From contig NZ_JACJRJ010000012.1 in the NCBI RefSeq assembly GCF_014697195.1, positions 1-64,000 on the forward strand: a DNA stretch of 64,000 nt. Reading direction: 5' to 3'. This DNA comes from Cylindrospermum sp. FACHB-282. GTDB lineage: Bacteria > Cyanobacteriota > Cyanobacteriia > Cyanobacteriales > Nostocaceae. Of the stretch, positions 8,926 to 22,000 are shown in pieces; the first letter of the stretch is position 1, and each line of letters begins with the position of its first letter. The notes beneath the pieces are model-generated. The model was not told where the DNA came from, searched no databases, and saw only the letters and a program-made list of their open reading frames with translations. A program made the position numbers and the translations under genes.

Positions 8926-9690
8926 ATGCTTCTACAAACTCACCCCACTCAAAAAGAACCAATTGTTACTTGGGAAGCTCTCCCAGCCGACTTTATTTTA
9001 CCTGATGACCCTGTGGAAAATATTCAGCAACCCCCTCTCGCTGCGGCACTCACTGATGCCTTGGGAGCTACAGGACGCATTCAACCACAGATGCTGATTG
9101 GCTCCAATTTTGGACTTGTAGCCACAGTTAACAAAAAAATTATCGTTAAAGCCCCCGACTGGTTTTATGTGCCTCAAGTGCAGCCTGTAGCCGCTAATGT
9201 GGTGCGTCGTAGTTATACCCCAAACTTAGAAGGCGCACCTGTCGCTGTGGTGATGGAATTTCTCTCAGATACAGAAGGTGGAGAACTATCAGTTCGTTCC
9301 ACTCTGCCTTATGGTAAGCTCTATTTCTACGAACAGGTTCTCAAGGTTCCAACCTACGTCACCTATGACCCCTATGAACCAAGTTTAGAAGTGAGACACT
9401 TGCAAAATGGACAATATACTTTGCAACCAGCAGATAGCAATGGAAGGTTTTGGATTCCTGAATTAGAGATATTTCTGGGAATTTGGCAAGGTGAAAGATT
9501 GTGTCAAACTATAAACTGGTTGCGGTGGTGGGATCAGGAAGGCAATTTGCTGTTGTGGAGTAACGAACAAGCAGAGCAAGAACGCCAACGTGCAGAACAA
9601 GAACGCCAACGCGCTGAACAAGAACGTCAACGCGCTGAGTTATTAGCTGCTAAGTTACGTGAGCTAGGCGTTGACCCTGAATTGTTGTAA
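8926..9690 (+). CDS. Uma2-family (DUF820) putative endonuclease with coiled-coil tail
   Basis: This 254-residue protein matches the Uma2/DUF820 family, which has a PD-(D/E)XK nuclease-like fold and is heavily amplified in cyanobacteria. Visible parts are the early YEQVLKVPTYVTYDPYEPSLEV core, VVMEFLSDTEG (the acidic catalytic region) and FWIPELEIFLGIW. The C-terminus carries three exact copies of the heptad QERQRAE, predicting a coiled coil, then KLRELGVDPELL, the usual Uma2 ending. An AGGAG ribosome site precedes the ATG. Biological role is unknown for the family; links to mobile elements have been proposed. Confidence 0.88.
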   Translation: MLLQTHPTQKEPIVTWEALPADFILPDDPVENIQQPPLAAALTDALGATGRIQPQMLIGSNFGLVATVNKKIIVKAPDWFYVPQVQPVAANVVRRSYTPNLEGAPVAVVMEFLSDTEGGELSVRSTLPYGKLYFYEQVLKVPTYVTYDPYEPSLEVRHLQNGQYTLQPADSNGRFWIPELEIFLGIWQGERLCQTINWLRWWDQEGNLLLWSNEQAEQERQRAEQERQRAEQERQRAELLAAKLRELGVDPELL

Positions 9691-9700
9691 ATTTTGTAGT

Positions 9701-9718
9701 GCGGGCCGAAAAGCCCGC
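9701..9718 (+). terminator. Possible terminator hairpin after the Uma2 gene
   Basis: GCGGGC and GCCCGC form a perfect 6-bp G/C stem with a 6-base loop, 11 bp past the stop codon. There is no strong run of T directly after it, so the call is weak. Confidence 0.35.
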
Positions 9719-9805
9719 TGCTCTATTATGTAGTTTTCTTTAATTAATTTGCGTAAAATAGATCCAATTACTGCCGTTCCTTTTTGCAGAAAAACTACTA
9801 AACTC

Positions 9806-10345
9806 CTAATTAAATTTTTTCTTTATATTATCAATAGCTTCATTTAAATTTTTGTGATGAATCCAACCTACATAGCCTCCAAATATCATTTTGTTGTTGG
9901 AATTTGCTAAAAATATGTGTTTTACTTGTGCCGGATTTATAAAAAGTTTAACTACTGTTCTATCTTTCAGTGTAAACAAAGGTGTTGCTCTTTTAAAATC
10001 TCTACTATGAGCCATAGTCATACCAGGTACATTGACCAATATTTCAACAACTTGTTGTGTTGTTTGAGAAATACTAGAAGCAATTTCAGCTTCAGTATTC
10101 CATTCTACTAAATAATCAATTGCTTTTTGAGATAATCGAAAACCTTCTTCAAATGCTCCTGCTAGTGCAGATTCTGCAATTGGTATAGCCTGATCTTCAT
10201 ATCCAGATTGTTTCATAAATTGAACGACTTGCTCATTTGATTTTGTCCACAACTGTCTCCTTTTTTCCGTACTTAAAAGTTTTACAAGAATCTTAACTAG
10301 CAATGAAAGCAATAGTTTTTTTAGGTATTTGCAGATTTTAATCAT
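9806..10345 (-). CDS. Hypothetical protein with a basic amphipathic N-terminus
   Basis: I do not recognise this 179-residue protein. Its first 30 residues are hydrophobic and lysine-rich (KICKYLKKLLLSLLVKILVKLL), which suggests a membrane-associating amphipathic helix. Residues 60-120 are predicted helical (AESALAGAFEEGFRLSQKAIDYL). The C-terminal part is mixed with a GGYVGWIHHKN segment. Codon use is AT-rich compared with the neighbouring metabolic genes, which would suit an acquired gene. It stands alone between the Uma2 gene and a DUF6887-like gene. Confidence 0.55.
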   Translation of the reverse strand: MIKICKYLKKLLLSLLVKILVKLLSTEKRRQLWTKSNEQVVQFMKQSGYEDQAIPIAESALAGAFEEGFRLSQKAIDYLVEWNTEAEIASSISQTTQQVVEILVNVPGMTMAHSRDFKRATPLFTLKDRTVVKLFINPAQVKHIFLANSNNKMIFGGYVGWIHHKNLNEAIDNIKKKFN

Positions 10346-10511
10346 TACTCAATCTTATTTATAAGACAATTGTTTTAGTTGATGAATTTCTTGTTTTTAA
10401 ATAACTATATATTATTGTTGAAATTGAAAGTTTTAAATACTAAGCTTGGATATTCTTCTAATATATTTATTCCGTAACTTCCACTGAAAGGTTCAGCATT
10501 GACTTACCTGC

Positions 10512-10739
10512 CTAATGCTGTCTATCTAACTCGGCTCGTTTCTGAATAGCCTTTTCAGCTAACCTAATATTTTCTTTTATTGGTACACCGTCTTCTGTCG
10601 CCATTGGCCCGTACCATGTTGCTTCCGAGTCTGGAGTGCGACGACTAACCAGAATATCTAAAGCCTCCAAATCATCGCGATTTTTCAGTACATATGCTCT
10701 CAGTTCTGATCTTGACATTTGGGAAAAATCACGCTTCAT
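10512..10739 (-). CDS. DUF6887-like small protein
   Basis: This protein of about 75 residues starts MKRDFSQMSRSELRAYVLKNRDDLEAL and contains VSRRTPDSEATWYGP. This resembles the small cyanobacterial family I recall as DUF6887, which usually has a DUF6888 gene directly upstream. I chose the ATG at 10739 rather than 10760 because it starts at the conserved MKRDF and because the upstream DUF6888-like frame ends inside this start. Function is unknown. The paired overlapping arrangement resembles toxin-antitoxin modules, but that is inference. Confidence 0.65.
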   Translation of the reverse strand: MKRDFSQMSRSELRAYVLKNRDDLEALDILVSRRTPDSEATWYGPMATEDGVPIKENIRLAEKAIQKRAELDRQH

Positions 10740-10911
10740 CGATAAACCTCCATTCTCCACTAGGTAAGATCATGATCTGGATTTCATCGTCTGCCAAAAT
10801 GTAGACATATCCTTTGATGTCACGGAGGCAGTTAGACAACATCTGACAGACTCTAAGACAGGTTATGGCTTGTGCAACGGTAGGATTAATAGCAGTTTTC
10901 TCAATTGTGAC
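10729..10911 (-). pseudogene. DUF6888-like frame overlapping the DUF6887-like gene, without a standard start codon
   Basis: Reading the minus strand gives an open frame with NPTVAQAITCLRVCQMLSN, LRDIKGYVYILADDEIQI and PSGEWRFIDEA before a TGA at 10729. This matches my recollection of the DUF6888 family that accompanies DUF6887 genes. It overlaps the downstream start by 11 bp. The frame is open back to a TAA near 10970, but I find no ATG, GTG or TTG ahead of the conserved PTVAQA region; the first ATG (10842) lies in the middle of the domain. Either a rare ATT start is used or the 5' end has decayed. Confidence 0.55.
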
Positions 10912-11419
10912 ATAAATTATCTTAATCTGTAAGTGACAGTCTAATAACAGTCCATACCGTGTTTATACCTTCTTTCTGTCGGTTTATGTCTTTAACAGAT
11001 ACCCCTGTGGTGCAATCTCTGGAGTTATAGAATTTTGTGCTAGTTTAGAATCGCTAACACACTAGTTAATCGTCACCTGGTGCTGTCCAGCCAAGAGTCA
11101 AGATTTTTAACCGAAGTAGGAATGCTGCTTTGCGCTCCAAAATCCTGCTAACTCTTAACTATTAATAAATATCTGGGGGTTGGGGCGATTCATGGTTTAT
11201 ATTTACCGAGAGAGTGACGCCAACAGCCACTTATCTTGCGATACTTAAGAGGCAGCGCCACATTCACCCCTTCAACTGACGCTCTGACACCATCACTATA
11301 AAGCGTGGATGAAGGCTGCTTTGATATGCAAACAAATAATTTTTGCTGAATAGCGACTGATAAAGACTAAACTTAAAAGTCTTCTACAGCAAAACCTGTA
11401 ACTTTAAAATGAAGTAATC
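10912..11419. other. Intergenic region upstream of serA
   Basis: About 500 bases separate the DUF6888-like frame from serA. I see no supported gene and no riboswitch I recognise. It presumably holds the serA promoter. Confidence 0.4.
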
Positions 11420-13000
11420 ATGTCCAAGGTTCTTGTCTCCGATACTATTGACCAAGCTGGAATTGACATTCTTTCCCAAGTTGCCACGGTTGATGTCAAA
11501 ACAAATTTAAAACCAGCAGAACTGGTGGCAATTATTGGTGAGTACGACGCGCTGATGATTCGTTCTGGTACTCGCGTCACTCAAGAAATTATTGAAGCTG
11601 GCACCCAATTAAAAATCATCGGTCGTGCTGGTGTGGGTGTGGATAATGTAGATGTACCCGCTGCCACACGTCACGGAATTGTAGTTGTAAATTCTCCAGA
11701 GGGGAACACAATCGCTGCTGCTGAACACGCACTGGCGATGATGCTGTCTTTGTCTCGTCATATCCCTGATGCTAACGCTTCAGTGAAACGCGGTGCATGG
11801 GATCGCAATAGCTTTATTGGTGCGGAAGTCTACAAAAAAACTCTTGGTATTGTCGGTTTAGGTAAAATTGGCTCCCATGTTGCCGCTGTAGCTAAGGCAA
11901 TGGGGATGAAATTGCTAGCTTATGATCCCTTTATTTCTACAGACCGAGCTGAACAGATTGGCTGTCAGTTAGTGGATCTAGATTTGCTCTTCCGGCAATC
12001 CGACTATATCACCCTACACATCCCCAAAACCCCAGAAACAACCCACTTAATCAACGCCACAACCTTGGCGAAGATGAAACCTACAGCCCGGATTATTAAC
12101 TGCGCTCGTGGTGGCATCATTGATGAGGCGGCTTTAGCAGTAGCGATTAAAGAGGGCAAAATAGCGGGTGCAGCCTTGGATGTGTTCGAGTCAGAACCCC
12201 TTGGTGAATCCGATTTGCGATCGCTAGGTAAAGAAGTGATCCTCACCCCCCATTTGGGAGCTTCCACCGCAGAAGCCCAAGTGAATGTAGCCATAGACGT
12301 AGCCGAACAAATTCGCGATGTCCTCTTGGGACTACCAGCACGTTCAGCTGTCAATATTCCCGGACTCGGCCCCGATGTGTTGGAAGAACTCAAGCCCTAT
12401 ATGCAGTTGGCAGAAACCTTGGGTAACTTGGTAGGACAACTAGCTGGCGGTCGGGTAGAATTACTTAATGTGCGACTGCAAGGCGAACTAGCAACCAACA
12501 AGAGCCAGCCTTTAGTAGTAGCATCCTTGAAAGGACTACTTTACCAAGCCCTGCGGGAACGGGTAAATTATGTCAATGCCAGCATAGAAGCCAAAGAACG
12601 AGGAATTAGGGTAATTGAAACGCGGGATGCCTCAGCTCGTGATTATGCAGGCTCGCTGCATCTAGAAGCTACAGGAACTTTGGGTACTCACTCGGTCACT
12701 GGTGCTTTGTTGGGTGAAAAAGAAATCCACCTAACTGACGTTGACGGTTTCCCGATTAATGTCCCCCCCAGCAAATATATGCTGTTCACCCTGCACCGCG
12801 ATATGCCAGGAATTATTGGTAAACTCGGTTCCCTACTCGGCAGTTTTAATGTGAATATTGCCAGTATGCAGGTAGGTCGCAAAATCGTCCGTGGTGATGC
12901 GGTGATGGCTCTGAGTATAGATGACCCTTTACCCGATGGTATTTTGGATGAAATTACTAAAGTACCTGGGATTCGGGATGCGTATACAGTAACACTTTAA
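11420..13000 (+). CDS. serA: D-3-phosphoglycerate dehydrogenase
   Basis: This 526-residue enzyme oxidises 3-phosphoglycerate to 3-phosphohydroxypyruvate, the first step of the phosphorylated serine pathway. It has the long form seen in cyanobacteria and plants: a substrate/NAD-binding catalytic core (residues 1-310), an intervening domain, and a C-terminal ACT domain at about 450-526 (MLFTLHRDMPGIIGKLGSLL). The Rossmann motif is GLGKIGSHVA, and the catalytic Arg, Glu and His lie in NCARGGII, ALDVFESEPL and LTPHLGAST. The ACT domain suggests serine feedback. It is followed by a repeat-filled 150-bp gap and prmA on the same strand. Confidence 0.97.
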   Translation: MSKVLVSDTIDQAGIDILSQVATVDVKTNLKPAELVAIIGEYDALMIRSGTRVTQEIIEAGTQLKIIGRAGVGVDNVDVPAATRHGIVVVNSPEGNTIAAAEHALAMMLSLSRHIPDANASVKRGAWDRNSFIGAEVYKKTLGIVGLGKIGSHVAAVAKAMGMKLLAYDPFISTDRAEQIGCQLVDLDLLFRQSDYITLHIPKTPETTHLINATTLAKMKPTARIINCARGGIIDEAALAVAIKEGKIAGAALDVFESEPLGESDLRSLGKEVILTPHLGASTAEAQVNVAIDVAEQIRDVLLGLPARSAVNIPGLGPDVLEELKPYMQLAETLGNLVGQLAGGRVELLNVRLQGELATNKSQPLVVASLKGLLYQALRERVNYVNASIEAKERGIRVIETRDASARDYAGSLHLEATGTLGTHSVTGALLGEKEIHLTDVDGFPINVPPSKYMLFTLHRDMPGIIGKLGSLLGSFNVNIASMQVGRKIVRGDAVMALSIDDPLPDGILDEITKVPGIRDAYTVTL

Positions 13001-13150
13001 TTTTGGATTTTGGATTTTGGATTTTGGATTGGTAATGGGTAATAGGGGATTGGGGAAGAGGAAAAAACAACTACCCATTACCCATTACCCATTACCCATT
13101 ACCCATTACCTAGTCCCCAATCTAAAATCTAAAATCTAAAATCTAAAATT
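13001..13150. repeat. Complex short tandem repeats between serA and prmA
   Basis: Nearly the whole serA-prmA gap is heptamer arrays: TTTTGGA about four times, then TTACCCA about five times, then AAAATCT about four times. The first and last arrays are partial inverted complements, so the transcript could fold into a long hairpin. Confidence 0.85.
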
Positions 13151-13152
13151 CT

Positions 13153-14073
13153 ATGGCAAACACTTGGTGGGAACTGAAAATTTTATGTGAGCCAGACCTA
13201 GAAGATTCTATCTTTTGGCGACTGGAAGATTTTGGCTGTCGTGGTACAGCTACTGAAACTAAAGGTAATTCTTTCTTCGTCAAGGCTTATTTACCAAAAT
13301 TTCAAGCACAACTACTAGATTTAGCGGCGCTATCCCTGCGGTTACGTCAAGATGCCCTCTGTGTAGGGCTGTCATCCCCTGCCCTGCATTGGCACTTGAT
13401 TGATGAAGAAGATTGGTCTAGTAGCTGGAAACAATACTGGCAACCTCAGGAAGTAGGCGATCGCTTCCTGATTAACCCCGCATGGCTCCCATTGCCAGAA
13501 TCATTAGAACGGCTGGTAATTCGCCTCGACCCCGGTGTGGCTTTTGGTACAGGCACCCATGCCACAACCCAGCTGTGTTTGGAATCTCTGGAAATGAGAC
13601 TGAGTCAAGTTCCTCAATCTTTCGTTGATAAAGGGGAAAAACCAGAACATCTGGTAATTGCGGATATTGGCTGTGGTTCCGGTATTCTTTCGATAGGGGC
13701 GGTGCTATTGGGAGCAGAGAAAGTTTATGCAATAGATACTGACCCTTTGGCGGTGCAATCAACTTGCAGCAATCGCGCACTCAACGATATTAATCCAGAA
13801 CGCTTGGTGGCAACTGAAGGCAGTGTCAACATTTTACCGAAACTGATTAACAAACCAGTGGATGGCATCGTCTGCAATATTTTGGCTGATGTGATTATTG
13901 AGTTAGTTCCAGAAATGAGTGCGATCGCTAAACCTACCACTTGGGCTATCTTTAGTGGCATTTTATTGGAGCAATCCAAAGCTGTTGCTGATGCCTTAGA
14001 GCAAAATGGCTGGGTCGTTGCTACCCTGTGGAAAAGGAAAGAATGGTGTTGCTTGAACGCACGCCGTTCTTAA
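13153..14073 (+). CDS. prmA: Ribosomal protein L11 methyltransferase
   Basis: This 306-residue S-adenosylmethionine-dependent enzyme trimethylates ribosomal protein L11. The N-terminal substrate-binding domain begins [20 protein letters not shown]. The linker is followed by the conserved [20 protein letters not shown] and the SAM-binding motif [14 protein letters not shown], with AIDTDPLAV forming the ribose-binding acidic strand. The motif [11 protein letters not shown] is the catalytic NxxA region of PrmA. Length is normal. It ends before a bidirectional terminator shared with the convergent thioredoxin gene. Confidence 0.96.
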   Translation: MANTWWELKILCEPDLEDSIFWRLEDFGCRGTATETKGNSFFVKAYLPKFQAQLLDLAALSLRLRQDALCVGLSSPALHWHLIDEEDWSSSWKQYWQPQEVGDRFLINPAWLPLPESLERLVIRLDPGVAFGTGTHATTQLCLESLEMRLSQVPQSFVDKGEKPEHLVIADIGCGSGILSIGAVLLGAEKVYAIDTDPLAVQSTCSNRALNDINPERLVATEGSVNILPKLINKPVDGIVCNILADVIIELVPEMSAIAKPTTWAIFSGILLEQSKAVADALEQNGWVVATLWKRKEWCCLNARRS

Positions 14074-14149
14074 ACAGAGTCATAAAACGAAAGTTTACTG
14101 AAATCAACACAAATAGTAGATCAGTAGGCTGAAAAGGACAGAAGCTATC

Positions 14150-14185
14150 AGCCAGGGGTGGTAAACCTCTGGCTATTCTTATTTT
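14150..14185. terminator. Terminator between prmA and the thioredoxin gene
   Basis: AGCCAGGGGT (14150-14159) and ACCTCTGGCT (14165-14174) make a 10-bp stem with one G-U pair and a 5-base loop, followed by ATTCTTATTTT on the plus strand. It sits between convergent genes and suits termination of prmA. Confidence 0.75.
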
Positions 14186-14501
14186 AAAGGAGGGTTTGTA
14201 GATGTTGCACCAACTGCGCTGCTTGCACTACACCCTCAATCCGCTCCACTGGCTGACCATGCTTAAACAGTACTAAGGTTGGTAAAGCAGAAATTTCATA
14301 TTGAGTTGCCAAGGCTGTGTACTTTTCAGTGTCAATTTTCACGATACGTAAACGGTCTTTCAGTTGAGTATTGACTTGCTCTAAAATTGGCACCATCATC
14401 TGACAGGGCCCACACCAGTCAGCATAAAAATCTACTAACACAGGTACATCAGAACCAGACAGCATTTCTTCAAAGCTATTGAATTGCTTTTTAGTTGTCA
14501 T
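14184..14501 (-). CDS. Thioredoxin
   Basis: This 105-residue thioredoxin has the classical active site WCGPC within VDFYADWCGPCQMMVPIL, and the cis-proline in ISALPTLVLFKHG. Length and the absence of extra domains match a soluble electron carrier reduced by ferredoxin- or NADPH-thioredoxin reductase. The ATG at 14501 (MTTKKQF) is favoured over a GTG at 14510. Neither has a strong ribosome site. The gene is convergent with prmA and shares its terminator. I leave the symbol blank because cyanobacteria have several thioredoxin types. Confidence 0.93.
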   Translation of the reverse strand: MTTKKQFNSFEEMLSGSDVPVLVDFYADWCGPCQMMVPILEQVNTQLKDRLRIVKIDTEKYTALATQYEISALPTLVLFKHGQPVERIEGVVQAAQLVQHLQTLL

Positions 14502-14719
14502 TTGACACACACCAATTTTTAATTGATTGTTTCAATATTAATTCTTCGTAAATAAAATCGGTGCAACATTATTTTGTTTTTATTGTTGCTCAATTTCGCT
14601 GCCAATCTCAGAAGTATATCTTCTGGAGGACAGCAGACTAAAATCTGAAATCATCTCAGTAAGTGAGTGCAAATCGCCATAAGATCATTAGCGCAGTGAT
14701 TCAAAATCTTGAGGAATAG

Positions 14720-15487
<768 letters not shown>

Positions 15488-15759
15488 AGATTGCTGAGTA
15501 ATACCATTTTGGATTTTGGATTTTAGATTTTGGATGGGAAACCGCTTGGTGTATCTGGGTTTTCTCTGTCCATCTATCGCCATCATTTTTCTTTATTGGT
15601 ATAAGTTATGAGCGTTAAGTTGAAAACAGTTTTGAATTCAGAACTCAGCAACGCCACTTGCTGCCTCTTATCTCCTAGGGAGACGCTCCGCGAACAAATT
15701 AGCTCTCGCTAACAACCAGGGGAAAAGAGACAACGTAGTGGCTCCTCATAACTCAGCAT

Positions 15760-16854
15760 TCAGGACTGTTGGCGTATCCTTTGCCAGACAGTAAAACCTA
15801 ACAGGATAATGATGCTAACGGCAGTGGCCAACATCACTGCCAAAGTCATACCTTGTATTCTCATTGCCAGCAAGTTAAAAACTAAGGTAATTGACCAAAG
15901 AGTGAAGGCGGCGTGGCGTTGGGAGAATCCCCAAGCAAGCAAGCGGTGATGCAGGTGATCTTTGCCAGGTGTGCTGAGGGGGTTTTTCCCTGCCATGAGA
16001 CGTCGGATAAACACTTGAGTGGTGTCTACCACTGGCAACAGTAGAAATAAAACTGTGGGTACGAGGGCATAAACTGTGTTTTGTTGGAGTTTGCCTAAAA
16101 TGCTAGTTGCTGCCAGCACATAGCCGAAAAAGTACGCTCCAGCATCACCCATGATGATCCGTGAGGGGTGGAAGTTATGGCGCAAAAAGCCTAGGGCGGC
16201 ACCTCCCAAGGCTGCTAGAACTAAAGTTGCAGCTGCCCGATTGTTAAACTGAGCGGAAACCCCTAACAAACTCATGGCAGTAATAAAGCTGATTCCTCCT
16301 GCCAAACCATCCATACCGTCCATCAAGTTGATGGCATTGGTAATCCCTACTACCCAGAGTACTGTCAAGGACATCGACAGGAGCGAGTCAATCGGAGTGC
16401 CAAAAGTGACTTTGATGCTAATACCATTAGCAACCAGCAACAGTGCTGTGATTATCTGCGCCCATAGGCGGACAGAGGGCGGTAAGCCAAATTGATCATC
16501 AATAAATCCCACAAGTACTAATATCGAACCCCCCAAGAGAATCGTCAGCACCTGAGCCAATACGCTTTGGAGTTCAATAGGTCTTAAAAGGCTAGCTAGT
16601 ACCAATGCGGCAATCACTCCCGCGTAGATAGCTAAACCGCCTGCATTGGGTAAAGGTTCTCGGTTGAGTCGCCGTGCGTTGGGTTGGTCAGCCCAACCTA
16701 CCCGCAAGGCAAATTTGCGTACTGTCGGCATCAAACGCCACGTTACAAGCCAAGCTAAGAGAAACGTAAATATTACCGCCAACCAGCCGGTGCCGCTAAA
16801 GTCAGCAATACCGAGAGACTTAAGGGAGTTGTCTAGATTCATCTCCCAATTCAA
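15760..16854 (-). CDS. WecA-type undecaprenyl-phosphate sugar-1-phosphate transferase
   Basis: This 364-residue integral membrane protein has about eleven transmembrane segments and belongs to glycosyltransferase family 4 (MraY/WecA/TagO). It would transfer a sugar-1-phosphate, typically GlcNAc-1-phosphate, from its UDP donor to undecaprenyl phosphate at the start of a surface polysaccharide. Signatures are RRLNREPLPNAGGLAIYAG, VGFIDDQFGLPPSVRL (the DD motif), NAINLMDGMDGLAGG, and GKDHLHHRLL (the His-rich loop of the WecA branch, absent in MraY). It is divergent from groEL2. An alternative start is the fifth codon. Confidence 0.9.
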   Translation of the reverse strand: MNWEMNLDNSLKSLGIADFSGTGWLAVIFTFLLAWLVTWRLMPTVRKFALRVGWADQPNARRLNREPLPNAGGLAIYAGVIAALVLASLLRPIELQSVLAQVLTILLGGSILVLVGFIDDQFGLPPSVRLWAQIITALLLVANGISIKVTFGTPIDSLLSMSLTVLWVVGITNAINLMDGMDGLAGGISFITAMSLLGVSAQFNNRAAATLVLAALGGAALGFLRHNFHPSRIIMGDAGAYFFGYVLAATSILGKLQQNTVYALVPTVLFLLLPVVDTTQVFIRRLMAGKNPLSTPGKDHLHHRLLAWGFSQRHAAFTLWSITLVFNLLAMRIQGMTLAVMLATAVSIIILLGFTVWQRIRQQS

Positions 16855-16941
16855 CCATTACTGCCAGTATTCAACATGAGCATCAACTGTATATTAATCA
16901 ATTTTTTTGTTTCCGTTTGTTAACTTGAACGGCTTGGGCAA

Positions 16942-18692
<1,751 letters not shown>

Positions 18693-18725
18693 TCGACCCT
18701 TTCCCAAATTAATGAAATGTTTTTC

Positions 18726-18760
18726 AGCAGTTTGTCTTGTAAAAGGCAAACTGCTTTTTT
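18726..18760 (+). terminator. Rho-independent terminator after groEL2
   Basis: AGCAGTTTG and CAAACTGCT form a perfect 9-bp stem around a 12-base loop and are followed directly by TTTTT. It lies 34 bp past the groEL2 stop. Confidence 0.92.
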
Positions 18761-19040
18761 ATAGTGACTTTTTGAAAGCTTTTTGTCTAATGACAGCCAC
18801 AAGTGTTTTTTAAGTGAAATTTCTGGGAATACTACTTACATAGCACCTCTAAAAATTTGACTTTGCTGAAGCAAGGAAATGAATTTGAATAAATGTAAAA
18901 GTATTTCCAACTTGCGTAAATTATTAATCAAGTACTGATAACTATACAGGAAGCCTTGCTCTAAATTCTTGAACATAGTCAAGTAGATTTACCTCTTCAT
19001 ATCACCCATAGCAACGCCGGAAATTTAGGCAATAAATTTT

Positions 19041-22000
19041 ATGACCTCCACTTTTGCGATCGCTATTCCCGGTTATAGAATTACCGAGTTAATCTATGCT
19101 AGTACGAGAACCAGAGTTTATCGTGCTTACCAAGACCAGACACAGACCCCAGTTATCATCAAAATCCTTAACACAGAGTATCCCCAAGTTCGTGATTTGA
19201 TTTTGTTGAAAAATCAGTATGCGATCGCCCAACACCTTGATCACCCCAATATTATTAAATGCTATAATTTAGAACGTTATGGTAATAGTTATGCTCTCAT
19301 TTTAGAGGATTTTGGTGGTATTTGTCTAAGTCAATATGCCAACTCTCAAGCATTGATTTTAGAAGATTTTTTGGCTGTTGCTATATCAATTAGCAATGCC
19401 CTGGAATACGTTTATGAAAATAAAATTATTCACCAAGATATCAAGCCTAAAAATATTCTCATTCATCCCGAAACTAAACAAATTAAGCTGATAGATTTTA
19501 GTATTTCTTCACTCCTAGCTAAAGAAAACGCCGAGATTAAAAATCCCAATGTTTTGTCAGGCACACTAGCCTATATGTCCCCAGAACAAACGGGAAGAAT
19601 GAATCGTGGGATAGACTATCGCACAGATTTATACTCTCTCGGCGTGACTTTTTATGAATTACTTACAGGTAGATTACCATTTGATAGCACTAATCCCCTA
19701 GAGTTAGTACATTGTCATCTAGCTAAAGAGCCTATAAATCTGAGAGAAATTAATCCTAAGATTCCTCAAACTGTAGCCGATATTATCATGAAATTAATGG
19801 CAAAAACGGCTGAAAAAAGATATCAAACAGCTAGAGGTATCAGGCATGACTTAGAAATATGTCAGCAAATGTGGTTAAATCAAGGCGAGATTATAGGCTT
19901 TGAATTGGGAAAGACAGATAACAGCGATCGCTTCCTAATTCCTGAAAAGCTCTATGGTAGAGAAACCGAAATTACCACTTTATTAAATGCCTTTGAACGT
20001 GTCAGTAATGGTAATGCAGAATTAATTTTAGTTGCTGGTTTGTCTGGCATTGGTAAAACTGCTGTTGTTCATGAAGTTCATAAACCAATTGTCAGACAAA
20101 AAGGTTATTTTATCTCTGGTAAATTTGACCAATTCCAAATAAATATTCCCTTGGGAGCATTCCTCCAAGCTTTTCGTAGTCTCATGGCACAACTGCTAAC
20201 AGAAAGCACATCTCAATTATTGGATTGGAAAACTAAGATATTATCAGCATTGGGAGAACAAGCACAGGTGATGATTGATATCATTCCTGAATTAGAAAAG
20301 ATTCTCGGCAAACAACCACAAGTAGCAGAAATTACAGGAACTGCTTCTGAAAATCGGTTTAATTTATTATTCGTTAATTTTATTAGAGTCTTGGCAACTA
20401 AATCACATCCCCTAGTAATTTTCTTAGATGATTTACAATGGGTAGACTCGGCATCGTTAAGGTTAATTCAGTTACTAATAACTGAAACAGATGTGCAATA
20501 TCTCTTGCTAATTGGTGCATATCGGGATAATGAAGTTAATGCCCGACATCCTTTTATGATGACTTTAGATGATATCCTTAAAACTAGGGGAACCGTCAAC
20601 CAAATTACATTGAAACCACTTGATGAATTTTATCTAAATCTCCTAGTATCTGATGCTCTACATTGTCCGGAATCTAAAGCCTTACCTTTAACACAGTTAG
20701 TGTTAAATAAAACTCAAGGTAATCCATTCTTTACTAATCAGTTACTAAAATATTTGTATGAAGATGGGTTAATTAAATTTGATTTAAATACGGGTAACTG
20801 GAAGTATGATATTACAGGATTACGGTCTTTGCACCTAAATACTGATGTATTAGACTTTTTAGGAATTCAGTTACAAAAATTGCCAAAAAACACCCAAAAT
20901 ACTTTAAAAATTGCAGCTTGTATAGGGAATAATTTTGACCTATATACCTTGTCAATCGTCTGTGAAAAATCAGAAACTGAAACAGCGGCTAATTTGTGGA
21001 AAGCTTTACAAGAAGGGCTAATTTTACCAAAAAATGAAGTCTATAAGCTTTATCAAGATGATTCAGTTATTAGGGATGATGAACACTGGAAACCGACGGA
21101 TAAAAAAGTAACAGTTAAGTATAAATTTCTCCATGACCGCGTACAGCAAGCGGCTTATTCGCTAATTCCAGAAGCCGATAAACAAGTTACACATTTGAAA
21201 ATTGGTCAGCTTATTCTCCAAAATACCACTCCAGAAAAATTGGAAGAAAATCTTTTTGAGCTTGTCAACCAGTTAAATATGGGATCTGATCTAATTGTCA
21301 GCCAGTTAGAAAAATATGATCTGGCCAAACTCAATCTACTTGCAGGCAGTAAGGCCAAATCAGCTACAGCTTATGAAGCTGCTGTTAGATATTTGAATGT
21401 AGGTTTAGGACTTTTAGCAGCAGATAGTTGGCAGCATCAGTATGACTTAACAATAAATCTCTATGTCGAAACTATAGAAGTAGAATATTTAAATGGCAAC
21501 TTTGAGAAGTCTAAACACTTAGCCAATCTCACATTGCAACAAGCAAAAACAATTTTAGAGCAAGTTAGGGTATATAAAGTTCAAATCCAGAGTTTTATTG
21601 CTCAAAATCTGATGTCAGAAGCTGTAGAAATAGGAGTGCGAATACTCAAAAACCTGGGGGTAGAACTGCCTAATCAACCTAGTGTGCTGGATATTTTGGC
21701 GGGAGTATTACAGACCAAATTAACTTTAATTGGCAAACGAATTCAGGATTTGTCAAATTTACCAATAATGGCTGATCCCTATAAACTAGCAGCTATGCAA
21801 ATTTTATCACTTATGGCTTCTGCTGCGAGTCAGGCAGGCTCTTTACACTTTCCGCTAACTGTTTTGGCAATGGTTAGATTATCGGTAAAATATGGCAATT
21901 CGACCTTTGCTGCTTTTGCCTATAGTCTTTACGGTGCTATGCTATGTGACAAATTTGGGGATATTGAAACAGGTTATAGATTTGGGAAATTAGGACTTGA

